Shown here: piece by piece, positions 1 through 11,792 of the stretch
Numbering within the stretch: the first letter of the stretch is position 1
Layout of the letters: each line of letters opens with the position of its first letter
Assembly: GCA_947579665.1 (NCBI GenBank)
Contig: OX388344.1
Span: 11,402,346-11,466,345, forward strand
DNA from: Sympetrum striolatum
Lineage: Eukaryota > Arthropoda > Insecta > Odonata > Libellulidae
DNA: 64,000 nucleotides
Direction of reading: 5' to 3'
Program-made: the position numbers and the translations under genes
Notes under the pieces: model-generated
Told to the model about the DNA's origin: nothing
Database searches by the model: none
The model's input: the letters and a program-made list of their open reading frames with translations, nothing else

Positions 1-783
1 CTCACGCACATTTAGTAGCAGTTTTATAAATATAAATAAATAAGAGCGCATTTTACGGAACCTGTGTGATTTTGAATTTCCTATCCTACCAGAATGTAGC
101 TTAAAATATCTTCGAAACAGAGCCATAAATAATTTGAAATTTCATACGTTTGAAATAATAGAACTGCCTGGTGTCGAACCCAGGACCATCTTGGAAGATG
201 TGAATACATGTAACACCCTGAAAAAAATAAAACTTATTTAATACAAAGTCTGAAGTCGATATCATACAGGGAAGGTCCTAAAATAGGATTCCCTTATCCC
301 TATCAGAAATGCATATAGTAATGTAAATGGCTCTCTGGGATCGAACCAAGGACCTTCAGCGAAACGTTTAGCAGCATATATAAAATGTATTAATGTTCTC
401 TATCTCTATGCCGAGTTTCAAGATTACAATTTATCGGATTCAACAAAAAATTTTAAACATCGTCGCCATGCATTTTAAATAGGAGAATATTTGCCCTTAT
501 TATATATATATATTAGCGTAGAACCAAGGATAATTTCTGAAGATGTCTCTATGGTTTTCGTCGGATATGCACGGCTTGCAGCGCTCCCTCGAATTTCATG
601 TCTCTAATTTCCCCGAAAGTGGGTCAAAATAATTTTCGAAAATCCCCACAATGTATCCTTATGGAAAAAATTTGGACTTCGGGGCCTTCAGCCATCGAGC
701 CAATGACACTGAGGCTCAAAATCGCACTTTTTCTGGCGGTTACACTTTATGGCCAGTACGTCGTAAAGATTTCAAGTCAGTGA
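1..783 (-). repeat. Partial, diverged copy of the B-box satellite unit, minus strand
   Basis: Read on the minus strand, this begins with the unit start (ACTTGAAATCTTTACGACGT, near 762-781) and continues leftward through monomers A, B, C and D. Box-like motifs sit at about 691-700 (degenerate), 515-525 (degenerate), 337-347 (GGTTCGATCCC) and 171-181 (GGTTCGACACC). The C-to-D spacing is 166, the same as in the main array. Monomers E and F would lie beyond the left edge. The A monomer is of the subtype seen in units III, V and VI. It is visibly more decayed than the array at 10.7-17.5 kb, so it is an older dispersed copy in the opposite orientation. Confidence 0.8.
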
Positions 784-1051
784 CAGTAATATGCTTATAC
801 AAATACAAAGCATATTACTTATACAAATTTCAAGTCTACGTCATATCGAGAATGTCCCAATAAAAAATAAGGGATTGAATATATTCTTCAAAATCCCAGC
901 TATTTATTTTAAAAAGGAGAAATTTGTGCGCGCGCCTGTCTTATTATTCCTTCATTTCCGCATGCGATTGATTCTAGAGATTTTTCAAATTTATTTCTAT
1001 CACGGATTCTCTGGAAGTAGTGAAATGCGTGTCGAGTGACATGTGCTGCAC

Positions 1052-1079
1052 CCCCCGCAAACTACAGCGTTTGCGGGGG
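1052..1079. other. Perfect 11-bp GC-rich hairpin
   Basis: The left arm CCCCCGCAAAC (1052-1062) pairs fully with GTTTGCGGGGG (1069-1079) across the 6-base loop TACAGC. There is no T-run or coding frame directly beside it. It stands out from the surrounding AT-rich DNA. It could be a transposon end or a structured RNA element, and its function is unknown. Confidence 0.7.
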
Positions 1080-1979
1080 ATCGTTTGACGGAGGAACAAA
1101 GGAGTCTGGAATGTAATCGGTCATAGAAGGAAAAGAACAGAAATAGAGGAGAAATGTGAGCCCATTAAAGATGATTGTTCCGGAGGCCTTCTGGCTGCAG
1201 ACATTCTTTGTTCCACCTCTGCGATGTTTTATCGCTTTCCTATCTGAGATGCAAAACACGCCTTCGATCGATCAAAGGAATGAAACTGCGCCGATTGAAT
1301 TCCTTCTTCGCATAATTTGTGTATTCATTGATTGACATCCTGTTTAAAGTTGATCATTCAATGTTGTCATTAAATCGTGAATGAAGGTCAGGTAAAGAAA
1401 CATATTTAATCAGCGAAATCTAAAACATTAATAATTATTAAGTAAATTTGAATGTTATTTAAATGCTACGCTTCGTAGGATATAAAACTGCTTTTATTAT
1501 CAGTCACTTTATAGAAACTTATATTTTCCAATTTTTCAATGGAAAATACCCGAGCAAAGTGTATTTCGTTTCAAATACGAGTTATTTAAAACTTTTTAAT
1601 ACGTTTTCTCGAGTCAATATTTACCAAAATCCCCAAACTGGAAAAAATATTAAAAAATACACATAAAAATTTATATAAAAATAAAAAATTAGGCATCTTT
1701 AAATCGTTTTCAGTACTCGACTCGATTTCGTCCAACCATCGCTTCTATCGTGATATAGTGAAAGAAATGAAACCTGCTGTGATATTTGAACCTCAAGGAA
1801 GCAGACCGAGTCGAACCCGGCACGTCCGTGTCCTTCGCTAATTATTTCAGATCAGGGCAATGAAGGTACTGAGACGGTCATCGGAGGAATCCGAAAATAA
1901 AGATGAAATCAGTAAAGACCCTAAATTGACTATTTATTGTTATAGGCTTTGATACATTATCATGGTATCATATTTAATA
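1080..1979. other. No gene seen; one isolated tRNA T-arm-like site
   Basis: No convincing coding frame is visible. At 1808-1820 the minus strand reads CCGGGTTCGACTC, a B-box-like motif, but no complete tRNA cloverleaf can be built around it. It is probably part of an old tRNA-derived SINE. Confidence 0.4.
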
Positions 1980-2200
1980 GATTTGAACTTTGTATAAGGA
2001 TGTATTATGGTAGTATTCTTTTTCATTATGTTATATAGATTTACATAGTTTTATTTTTTAATATTTTTACAGACTTGTATTTTATTTTCCTCTATGATTT
2101 GAATTTTGTTTATACTATATCAAATGTTTTTGGTTAATTGGAAGATGGGACTAAAAAGTCCCAATTTCGCCTAATAAAGTCATTTGTATGTATGTATTAT
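1980..2200 (+). mobile_element. 3' end of a non-LTR retrotransposon (UTR only)
   Basis: An AT-rich stretch leads to the hairpin TGGGACT-AAAA-AGTCCCA (2146-2163), then CCTAATAAAG, then a short tail of TTTGTATGTATGTA type. A terminal stem-loop followed by a short-period tail is typical of 5'-truncated LINE copies. No reverse transcriptase codons are recognisable upstream, so family assignment is not possible. Confidence 0.5.
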
Positions 2201-2489
2201 CTGGAATTAAAATGTTATAACACTCTTGGTTCAGAAGCACTAGTGAAAACAAAGAAACACCTCTTTTTTCCATGTCTTAACTTTTAATTTGCATTAATAT
2301 TTACCTTCCGATTTTAGAAGGAGCGACGTCGCTCACTCTTTTGTGAATCGCAGGGCTGATGCAGAAGAAAGCCATACTTTCCAATGACAGTTGGTGCAGC
2401 GCGAGACGAAACTTTTTCTTGAAAACGCAATTATAAACCATAATTAGCATTCTCTCTGATAGGAAATCCTCGGAAGAAAAGAAATTATT

Positions 2490-3140
2490 TACCAAAAAGG
2501 AGACCTCCGTGCGAATGGCCGATTCGAAAGTTATTGTACAAATACCTAGGAGTCACGTTTAGCAGCAACTTATCTTTTAAGGAACATATCTGAGATGCCA
2601 TAGGAAAAGCGAATAGAATGCAAAGATTAACTACGTTGAGAGGATGCTCATCGAGATTCAAAGAAATAGCTAATTTTTCTCTTATTAGTCCGAGTCTAGA
2701 ATACTGATGTGCCGTTTGGGACCCACACGAAGTAGGTTTAGTCTCAGATTTAGAGATGGTCCAGCGTAGAGCAGCCCGATTCGTCTGCGGGGATTTCAGG
2801 TTTGATAGCAGCGTTACGGCAATAATCCCTCGGTTGGAATTCACTACAGATGAGAAGATCTGAATATCGTCGGAAAGTTTTCGAAAAGTTCATTCGTTCA
2901 GAATTTATAGACGAACTAAGTGAAATATTAGTGCCAGTAAGGAGCGAATGCGATCTCCGAGAGGCATCGACGAAACGTTACAGGGAAGTGATTGCAAGGA
3001 CGAATAATTACTTTTGGTAATTTTTCTATTAGAGACTATTAGAGATGCTAATAGGGTAGATTAAGTAATGCTGGTGTTATAATACCCCCTGCCATACGCC
3101 TCTAGCGCTCGAGGGGTATATATCTAAATCTAAAATATAA
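2490..3140 (+). pseudogene. Broken reverse transcriptase C-terminus of a CR1/jockey-like non-LTR retrotransposon
   Basis: The plus-strand translation contains YLGVTFSSNLSFKEHI, then a stop, then a segment with PSLEY, a stop, and CAVWDPHEV. It continues with DLEMVQRRAARFVCGDF and SSVTAII. These are the conserved blocks after the RT catalytic core of this LINE group (KYLGV, LEYA..VWDP, LE.VQR.AARFV). In-frame TGA stops (for example in EHI*DA and LEY*CAV) and later frame changes show it is dead. The related copy at 58691-59534 has the same block order. The 3' end carries the family motif ACCCCCTGCCATACGCC (about 3084-3100), a short stem, and a decayed ATCTAAATC-type tail. The 5' part of the element is missing. 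Confidence 0.85.
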
Positions 3141-3228
3141 ATAATCAGAAAAGAGACCAGAAGACAAATCATTTTCTTGAACTCTTTCTTAGTACCTTTG
3201 TACTAAGAGCATTAAATAAGAGAAATAG

Positions 3229-3256
3229 ACGTTTACACCCCCTGCCACTCGCTCAT
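3229..3256 (+). mobile_element. Minimal 3'-end fragment of the same LINE family
   Basis: It reads GTTTACACCCCCTGCCACTC, the same 3'-UTR motif as at 3084, 23681, 31990 and 59466. It sits about 145 bases past the larger copy, so it may be an extra truncated insertion or a tandem 3' end. Confidence 0.5.
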
Positions 3257-6200
3257 GTCAAGTGGTTTTAAACAATAAAGAGAAGGCATTGTAATCAAAG
3301 GAGAGCTCCCTAATGGTGGCTGTGAAATGATGAAGGGGACATCAAAGGGAGGGCGAAGATTAAAGGCAAGAAGAGGGCGAGTTTTATCCTCCACGCTTGA
3401 CACCAATCTGTCGGGATAATATTAACACTACAAAAACAATCATTATGGAGGGAATGAGTCGGCAATTACTGGATTCGACAGGCATTGCATCGAAAACATA
3501 AATATTTCCATTCTATATTTCAATTCTAAGGGTGTTTCTTCAATATTTTCTTGTCGTTGGAATGATATAAATGTATTATTGTTTTATCGAATGCATTTTG
3601 TAAATATATAACGCTATTTGTTGCTTTTATTGAATCGAAATTAGATTTCAGGTTGTTTTGTTTGTCTTTTGTCGTATGAGGTGCGTTCAAGAAGTCTCTC
3701 TAAACAAGTTTAATTAAATCCGGAAGAGCTGCAAATTAAAACTTAAAGTTATATAGTTTTGGGTTGCAAATATCTAATTAAAGATTAGTATTGACAATAT
3801 TTTTGCGTGCCAATGAGCTGCAGGAATATGTTTTTAGTCGACTGATCTCTCTTTTGGAACTTATAGAACGCATAAACGTAATTAGTTAGATATTATTTAT
3901 ACATTTTTATCAATAATTTTGGACAGTTTTTATAATTTATTTTCATTTAATTCCGTTTCTTTTCCTTTTCAGGTACGTGTGACATTCGTTGGAGACAACT
4001 GACGCTAAGTACGTTTCTTCTTATTCCCGGAATGAACACAGCCTCTTTTTGTGAACTGTTTTCGACTGATTATTTCGATTTTTTTGAAGTTCTTTGAGTT
4101 TTGCACGAGATGAAGCCAACGCATTTGGTCATTGATTTAGTATAGTTCAGCGACTGTAATATTTAAACAGAGGAATACAGGGATTGGCAAATGGAGAAAA
4201 TGCAATCGAAAGACGTATTATTTTGCCGTAATACGACGTTTTTGTAATCTCAATGTCCTAAAATTGACAACAGAAGCCTCCCAAAATCTCCATTTGATGG
4301 AAGTCGAGGGAGGGGAAACACTGCACCCGAAGGACTCGAAGTGGCTGGAACTCGAACCCAGGACTTCGCAGTGGAATCGATTCTGCATGGTATTCATGGT
4401 ATCTTCTGGAATATCTAGGTCTTCTTCATTACTGTTTTTCCTTCACACTTTGATCTCCCTTTTAGGTCATACACGCTCTCTTCCTCGAGTGAATTTGTTT
4501 TACATCGGCTGAGTATCCAATCAGTCTGTAGGATTCTCTTTCTCCTTTTTATTTGCAAACATTGAGTTTTCTTGCTGATTCCAGCGGTTATCCTCGAGTG
4601 CCTTTGAGAGACATCATTCGAAGGCCCTCCAAAGAAGAGATCTTTCCTTCGTTTTTTTCCGTCTGCACCCAGGAGCACCAATAAGAGCCTGTGGACGAAC
4701 TCGAGAAGGAATCGCTCGACGAAATGACTCCGTCACCGGCGCTGCCGATTTCAACCGAGATGTTCGTCTGTTTGTCGGCCCAAATGCTGTTTTGATCCAT
4801 CATCAGCTAAGAAACGATTTGAAAAGGGAATGAAGCGAATAATCGAGATGAGGATTGAGTTACCCTTGCTAATTAACTTTCAGTAAAGTCGGATACTGAC
4901 AGAATCCTCTCCACATTATCTCATTGAAGAGGGAATGAGGCCATTTGGGTAGATGAGGAGTGAGTTCGTCTCCCACAGAATAACTCCTATTATTCGGAAT
5001 AGCATCACGTAAATGTAAGACATATTTTATCAGCAATCATTGAGATGATCAAAATAAAGCTAATAATCTGTGGATATCATCACAGCATCATACACATACG
5101 TAGATCGTTTCTCCCGTTTTTTGTTCACATTTCTTTCGCAGATTTCCGTTCTTTGTCAGATTTTCTCTCTTTCAGCTTTCTTTATTCCTCCACTTCATTC
5201 ATTTCTCTCAATTACTGATCGTTTACTTCGAAACAATTCTCAGAAATTAAGTTCTCAAGGCCTGATTCTATCCCTTAGAGTTCTTCTCTTTTAATAATAA
5301 TAAGAAAGGTCGCCGCAAATAGACTTCTATTCTTCGGTTCTCTTCAGGGTGGTATTAATCCTTAATGAGGTTCTCGCGATGGATTATCCTTATTTCTTCT
5401 CTAATACGACTTCAAGGACGAAGTCGGCGCCGTTGAATAGGTCGAATCCAAACTTCTAGGAATCAACTACTTCTTGAAACTTCTCCTTTTGTCAATTTTC
5501 TCAAAATTTACAAAATCAATGGATACCACGAACCGCAAACATTTTCGATTTTTTCCGCTCTGCAAACCAATAATTAATCATCATCGATTTGCTCATTGAA
5601 ATTATAAGATATTGAGGAAATGATCGAGAGTTGCGGAATCGAGCGGACACATATCCGTTTTCAAACAGCGTTTTTGGTGGCTTTTCGCATAACCGGACGG
5701 TGGATGTTCATATGAATGCTGTCCTCAGAATAATCGATGGAAAATGCAAGTGCTTCGCATTTTGTCCTATTAAAGTGTTATTGATTCAGTCACAATTTAG
5801 AATTAAAAAAACAACACCATGTAAAATGGATAAAAATAAATATGGCTAGACGAGTAATAATAATAATACTGGACTAACTAACTGACTATACTAATAATTA
5901 TGATAATACTGAAGTTTAATTAATCCTCCTAAATAAAATTCGTCGTGGCGTATTCATTTGCTTTGACTTGGAACGACTGCTGTTGTTTCCTTGACTAATT
6001 CAGTGTTTGATTTCAAGGACCAAAGAAACAATCACAACGTAAATAAACAGTTATTTCAATTGTTTAACTATAGCGAATTTCATTTAAGTGTTACTATGTT
6101 ATGAATCCTTACCAAGAGGAGTGAAACTTTATGTTGGATGTACGCGGACCAAGTTCTTCAACAAGTGATATTCATTACTATGGGAACTCTTCCTTTTTAA

Positions 6201-7262
6201 TTGTCGCAACGTGTGAAGACGGTCATGTAATAAGCTTGAGATCTGGAGGTCGATCTGAAGAGAAGAAAATTGCTTTTCTACATTGAGATTTATATTTGAC
6301 GCGTCCCTTAAATGGAATAAACGAAGCCCTCTCGAAAGTCCCTTGAATCCATCGCGGGAATTCCTCGAAGTACAGCTGCAACTTCAGCACCTGCCCCTTC
6401 GTGGAGAGAAGCGGATTGAAGCGCTGCCTTGCGGGAAAAGATGGAAACAGAGAGTTGTCCCCCCTCTGCAAATCCGCGTTTAATAAAGCGGAGAGGCACG
6501 CGAAGTTCAGATGAAAACATCTCTCTGACTTACAGAGTAAATAAATGTTGACGCCGTAAGGGAATTCTGATCGTTCGTCAGCAAATGCATATAGAGCGCA
6601 TTATTTAAGGCCTTCTTGATAATAATATCTCCCCTATGGCTTAGCACCGCATTAAATATGTCCTCCGTTTCGCCATTTCTACTACAGAGGCTCGATGAAG
6701 TTCATTGAAAGCATCCCGATTTTCCAAAAGCATCAGTTTGCATCAAGGGCTGAACAAAAGAATAAAATAATCACTTATCGTTTTACAGCAATCGCAGCGT
6801 GATTTTCCAGTAACGTAATTGTCTTTCATGATACTCAAGCGTCTAGCATCTCACATTATTAAACTGAAATGCTCAATTCTTTCCTATCTTTGAAAATTTT
6901 ATTCCTAGGAGCATTAATATAATCATAGTGCAATATCAACTTCCTCCTTCTTTCTCTAATGAACATTAAAGTTGTAATTGTGGATTAATAATTACAAATT
7001 AATAATAATTTGTAATGGATGCACCACATTTCTTTCGCTCGTTGTGTTCTAATTCAGCTTTTCTTCCACCTCCCGCTTATTCTCTTAATATACCTCAACT
7101 GCAATACTGAATGCTTCTTTAGACTTAATTATTTCTACATAACGAATGAATCTCATCTCGTGAGTGAAACCAGGAACAACTTCCTCCTCCTCCAATTCCT
7201 TTGCGTTTCTGAAACCCTCGGAAGAAAACCCTCTTTCTGTCGCTGGTGAAGTGAAAAACCCG
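3257..7262. other. Intergenic; SINE-like fragment and one dispersed motif
   Basis: No supportable gene is seen. At 4347-4360 the minus strand reads CTGGGTTCGAGTTCCAG, a T-arm-like hairpin, probably a tRNA-derived SINE relic. At 4931-4964 lies one copy of the ATGAGG...ATGAGGAGTGAG dispersed motif. Around 6280-6520 the GC content rises and both strands stay open for about 65-80 codons, but neither reading resembles a known family. Confidence 0.4.
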
Positions 7263-7801
7263 GCGCACACAAATGGCCCTTCTCGCTGGCCAAAACACAA
7301 CAAAAATGACTTTTGGATTTTCGATGTTTTGTCAATGTATTCTTGTAGAGGAGACTCTGGTGCGTTTAGAGCCGCAATGGACAATTTATAAATTTTTGAT
7401 AGCTGCCACCCTGGGCAGTCGACAACCAGCTCTTTTGAGAGCAATGCGCGACTGCCGAGTGCTTTAGACAGGTGGCAATAGTATTTCAACCAAGAGGCCG
7501 TTTTCAATTTTGTAAAAAGAAAAATGTTGATGAAGGTATGTAGCATAGTTTTATAAGCTTACATTTCCAAAAATGTTTTTTCTTCTTTGTTAAACGTTAT
7601 GCTAAACGTACGCCTGATTTTGATATATTTCGCTTTATCCACGATGAACTAATGGGGTTATATTTTTTTGTCCACACATGCCCACGCTGGTATTTAAAGG
7701 AAATATTCACTGAACTGTCTATTAATGGAATATTGAAGGTGTATCTGCACGAACTTGCACCTTCGGAAACTATAACAATTTTAGAATTACCGTGCACACT
7801 T
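7263..7801 (+). repeat. Left arm of a 2.1-kb long inverted repeat
   Basis: This arm is the reverse complement of 8838-9373 with scattered substitutions and small indels. Matched landmarks are CAAATGGCCCTTCTCG against CGAGAAGGGCCATTTG at the outer end and CCGTGCACACT against AGTGTGCACGG at the inner end. Read from the centre outward, a 70-codon frame (minus strand, 7597-7809) is shared with the right arm at protein level. A further frame (minus strand, to 7085) covers most of the arm but is shifted in the right copy. No transposase motif is recognised. Confidence 0.85.
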
Positions 7802-7944
7802 ATAAGCATAATTGCGCGACAAAACCAATCTCATTTTGAAGAGTCATATCAGTATTGAATAGAATAAACAAGGAAAAGTTTGGCCAAAAATTTCCGCCTT
7901 ATTTATTGTAATGGTCAGTTAAAAAAATGCAGTCACCCTATTTC

Positions 7945-8092
7945 AACACGTATTATTTATTATATTACATACGTAATAATACGAAATAATACGTAATATT
8001 ACGCAACAATATGTAATAATAAGTAATATTACGTAATAATATGTAACAATACGTAATATTACGTAATTATATGTAATAATACGCAGCAGAGA
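7945..8092. repeat. AT-rich minisatellite of TACGTAATAT-type repeats
   Basis: About 12 imperfect copies of a 10-12-base motif (TACGTAATATTACG, ATGTAATAATACG and variants), many internally palindromic, lie in the spacer of the long inverted repeat. Confidence 0.75.
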
Positions 8093-8270
8093 CGAGATAC
8101 ATCCACGGATTCGGAGACGGTCTTCTATTAAAAGAATTTGTAATCTGTAAAATGCAGCCGGCTGCTAACAGTAAGCGCAATATTGGAATTTATATTGAGA
8201 AGAATTTAATTCTTTGTAATAATACGTTTTTCTTCATATCTGCTAAGTTGAAATTCTAATTGCATTCGTA

Positions 8271-8326
8271 CACTGGCGCAGCGAGGGGGGGGGTTTTATG
8301 GATTCAACCCCCCCCCCCCCCAAGAG
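8271..8326. repeat. G-run/C-run hairpin after a TGGCGCAGCGAGG motif
   Basis: CACTGGCGCAGCGAGG leads into a run of Gs. About 15 bases later a longer C-run follows, so the two can form a GC stem. A related start (AGTGGCGCAGCCAGG) occurs at about 53082 with a shorter G-run. This is probably the end of a dispersed transposon or SINE family. Confidence 0.55.
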
Positions 8327-8330
8327 TCAT

Positions 8331-8770
8331 GTGCTATGACTAGCTCTATGATTTCTTCTGCTGAAGAGTACAGAACCCCAATTATTTGCTTGATAACTTC
8401 AGTGAAAGCTTTGCAAGCCCGTAAACATGGCTCCGATAAGGTGATGTTTTCGGTAGCAGAGCGGGCCAAGAACCAACATCGATATCAATGGGACGCTACG
8501 AGTGTTTCGCACACAATGTTCAACGCGTGCACTTCTTAAGCCTATCCTTTTGTTAGACAACTCACACCTTAAGATAAGATTCCCAGGAGAAAAAATCGAA
8601 ATTGCTGATTCGTTTACTCCTCGCAAAAACAGAGATTAAGATTACGTTTGAGAGACAAACAGATTGATAAAACGCTCAGTTAGATCTTCTGCACGTGAAT
8701 GTTTTGAGGGTGTGAATGCAAAGCTAGGCTCGTGAATAGTGCTTTTGAGAAATTCACAGTGAACAGTTCG
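8331..8770 (+). repeat. Fragment of a dispersed repeat (second copy at 55445-55905)
   Basis: The segment matches the reverse complement of 55445-55905 over most of its length. Shared blocks include ATCGATATCAATGGGACGCT, GTGCACTTCTTAAGCCTATC, TTTACTCCTCGCAAAAA and CGCTCAGTTAGATCTTCTGC. The copy at 55 kb has extra bases between the CTCGCAAAAA block and the next one. In one frame the other copy reads LETEIKIKFEKQNDRLNAQL, which looks like a coiled coil, but both copies are interrupted by stops. Confidence 0.8.
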
Positions 8771-8837
8771 ATTGTGAAAGTGTAGTCCGCTCTGCGGAAC
8801 TTCGCCCATTATTAACGAAATGCGAGACGCGCACGAG

Positions 8838-9373
8838 AGTGTGCACGGTAACACTAAAATTGTTATAATTTCCGAAGGTTCGTGCAGCTACACTTTCAAT
8901 ATTCCATTAATAGACAGTTCAGTGAATATTTCCTGTAAATACCAGCGTGGACATGTGTGGACAAAAAAATATAACCCCATTAGTTCATCGTGGATAAAGC
9001 GAAATATATCAAAATCAGGCGTACGTTTAGCATAACGTTTAACAAAGAAGAAAAAACATTTTTGAAAATGTAAGCTCATAAAACTATGCTACATACCTTC
9101 ATCAACATTTTTCTTTTCACAAAATTGAAAACGGCCTCTTGGTTGAAATACTATAGCCACCTGATTAAAAGCACTGTGAAACTCGCGCAGTGCTCTCAAA
9201 AGAGCTGATTGTCGACTGCCCAGGGTGGCAGCTATCAAGAATTTCTAAATTGTCTATTACGGCTCTAAACGCACCAGAGTCTCCTCTACAAGAATACATT
9301 GACAAAACATCGAAAATCCAAAAGTCATTTTTTTGAGTTTTGGCCATCGAGAAGGGCCATTTGTGTGCGGCGC
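8838..9373 (-). repeat. Right arm of the long inverted repeat
   Basis: This is the inverted partner of 7263-7801, separated from it by a spacer of about 1036 bases. The plus-strand frame 8820-9035 encodes about 70 residues nearly identical to those in the left arm, including YTFNIPLIDSSVNIS and KYQRGHVWTKKYNPISSSW. Changes between the arms include S/T, V/I and F/C. The downstream arm sequence is out of frame relative to the left copy. This could be a foldback element or two facing copies of one transposon. Confidence 0.85.
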
Positions 9374-10616
9374 CTCAGTGTGTGGTCCATTAAACCTCTC
9401 CATTCTTTATATCTTACGCTCATTTTTTAAGGACGTCTTCATAGCTCAATTGTTCTCTCCGTTTAACACATTTCTTGGCTACCTTCTTCCGATACAATGG
9501 TATTTATTCCCTTTAAAATGCTTATATTGTAGAGTTGCAAATGACTGAGGCAGAAGACGACGTTACATCGCGCCTTCAACAGGAGTGATTCCTCCGATGC
9601 GTTGTTTTTTATTGATCGATTCTTCGGATTTTAGAGGCGGGAATACTTCGGGATATTAGATTCTGTTGAGTGCTTTTACAAATAATTGTAGCTCATGATA
9701 TGGTTGCGGGAAATAAAAATCAATAGATAACTTCCAATTAGGGGTTTGAATTTGCAAAACGTTTCTATTGGATATCATCTTTCGAAATTATTGATAATTA
9801 TAGAATTTATTGAAGTGGGACGAAAGTTATGTGTGAAGAATATTGTGAAGATAAAACCCAAGTTTCAACCACCACCGCAGCGAATCAAGTTTGAATATTC
9901 ATCACGAGAAGTTTTTGTTCAGAAGAGTAGAAATAGGAGTAAAAGGTGTAGAAAGCAGTGGCGATACGTTCAGTGAAGAACGAGTGATTATCGAATCAGG
10001 AAACGTTGCGTGTTATAAGATGTAAAGATTACGACTAAAATACCCTTTGACGAGAATTTTAGTGTTTGGTTGAATGTAATAAATTTACAATTTAGAAGTA
10101 AAATCCTTTTGAAATTAATTCAGCTCTCAATAAATGTCCATCTCTTCATGTCTTTGTATGAATCCGATCTCGTGCATTCAATTGCGTGCATTCCGCTGCC
10201 CTCACTAATCTTCAGTTCCCTCTCCCATCGAAGGGCCTGCTCGTTGTCGACGGCAATACACACAGTTCTCTCACAGAAACCACCGCTTTAAGTCAACTCC
10301 CATCTTCCATTTTGATTCCCTTCTCAATTTTCGCGAAATAAATACGCGCTTTATTCTAGATGTTCTTCTTTTTCAGCCATATTGTCCTTTTACAAAGTTG
10401 CGACCAATGAGCTTCGCGTATTAATCTGTTGTTATTGCAACAAAGCAGACTGACTTTAATGAAGTCGCAAATTAACTTCCTCGGAATTGAATTCTCTGCG
10501 CATTCAAAAACTTCTCGGAAAAGCTCATTGTGATTCGCAATTGTTGCGTCTCACTGTAAGAGTCTAGACTTTCCATTGTTCCATGATGTCAACAATGCTG
10601 CCAGACATTGTGACTC
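9374..10616. other. No feature recognised
   Basis: AT-rich sequence without repeats that I can match elsewhere in the window and without a protein-like frame. Confidence 0.4.
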
Positions 10617-10682
10617 GGTATCTATTATATATAGATGCTTCTCCGGATTCATTCATGTATATAGATAGATAGATAGATAGAG
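10617..10682 (+). repeat. 5' linker of the satellite array, with GATA microsatellite
   Basis: It contains TATCTATTATATATAGATG, which is self-complementary (TCTAT/ATAGA), then GCTTCTCCGGATTCATTCAT, then a (TAGA)n run. The same linker motif recurs at about 11797, 11837, 14069, 14101, 51045 and 51089, always next to a satellite unit. Confidence 0.8.
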
Positions 10683-11792
10683 AGGATACAAATTCACAGG
10701 CTAAACCACAAGCGTCATTGACATGAAATTTTTTCGACGTATTGGCCATTACGTGTAACCGCCAGAAAAAATGCGATTTTGAACCTCAGTGTCATGGGTT
10801 CGATTCCAGAGGGCCCCAAAGTCCCGATTTTTCCCGTTTAAATGCATTGCTTTGATTTTCGGGGATTTTTAAAAAATACTTCCCGGATAGGTAGAGAATC
10901 AAAACTCTAGGAACCTATATATATGATCATGGTCTATCGAAATCATTTATGACTTATACGGATAATATCCTGGGTTCGATGCTAGGACGATGCAATAATC
11001 TACCCTTTAAAATAAATGGGAGTAGTTTTTCATTATTTTTTTTGATGCACTAATCGAAATGATAGGAAGTTCGTGCATGGCTGGAATTTGTATGGTAAGA
11101 ATTGGTTTCAGAAAAAAAATTTCATAAGACCGTACTATTCCTAGGTTCGATGCCAGAGCACATTAACATTTCTCTCATAAGAAATATAAGGGAGAAGTAA
11201 GAGTTCGTTTGAGACAGTTGCAGTCAATATTTCTGCTTGAATTTTCACACATAGTTAGAGATGGTTATCTTCTATTATGTTGCATAGAAAATATCACCAG
11301 AAAGAACCGGGTTCGATGGTGGGCGGTAAATATGTCTCCCGTTTAAAATACATTGGGTTAGTATATCATTATTTTTTTCATGCACTTATCGAAATGTTAG
11401 GAAGCTTGTGCTTGGCTGGAAGATGTATGGTAAGAATTGGTTTAAGAAAAAAAATTCATAAGACCGTACTATTCCTGGGTTCGATGCCAAAGCACATTAA
11501 AATTTCTCTCATAAGGAATATAAGGGAAAAGTAAGACGTCGTTTGAGGCAGTTGCAGCTAATATTTCTTCTTGAATTTTCCCACATAGTTAGAGATGGTG
11601 ATCTTCTATTATGTTGCATAGGAAATATCACCGGAAAGACCCGGGTTCGACGCTGGATGAATAAATTGCAGCGAATATTAAGAATATTTTCAATCCTTTT
11701 ATTTTTTCTTTTGAGGACCGTCCCGGTATAATGCCGATATGAAATTAATGTTGTCAATCTGCTTGCAGTTTGCAAGCTACATTTTACTCGTA
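10683..11792 (+). repeat. B-box satellite unit I (type 2, 1110 bp)
   Basis: Six monomers in the order A-B'-G-H-G-F carry box motifs starting at 10797, 10973, 11144, 11310, 11478 and 11644, at spacings of 176, 171, 166, 168 and 166. The A box is GGTTCGATTCC and the others are mainly GGTTCGATGCC-like. Each box sits in a T-arm-like context (for example CCTGGGTTCGATGCCA), and T-runs occur in the monomers. The unit ends with a terminal hairpin (GCTTGCAGTTTGCAAGC) followed by ACATTTTACTCGTA. Open frames crossing it are chance products of the repeat. Confidence 0.9.

Noticed and set aside
2485..2844. 119-codon minus-strand frame
   Set aside because: It is the antisense of the reverse transcriptase relic, whose plus-strand translation carries the family blocks.
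7960..8085. TAATATTAC nonanucleotides resembling the replication origin of circular Rep viruses
   Set aside because: They arise several times within a TACGTAATAT-type minisatellite, have no GC stem around them and no Rep frame nearby.
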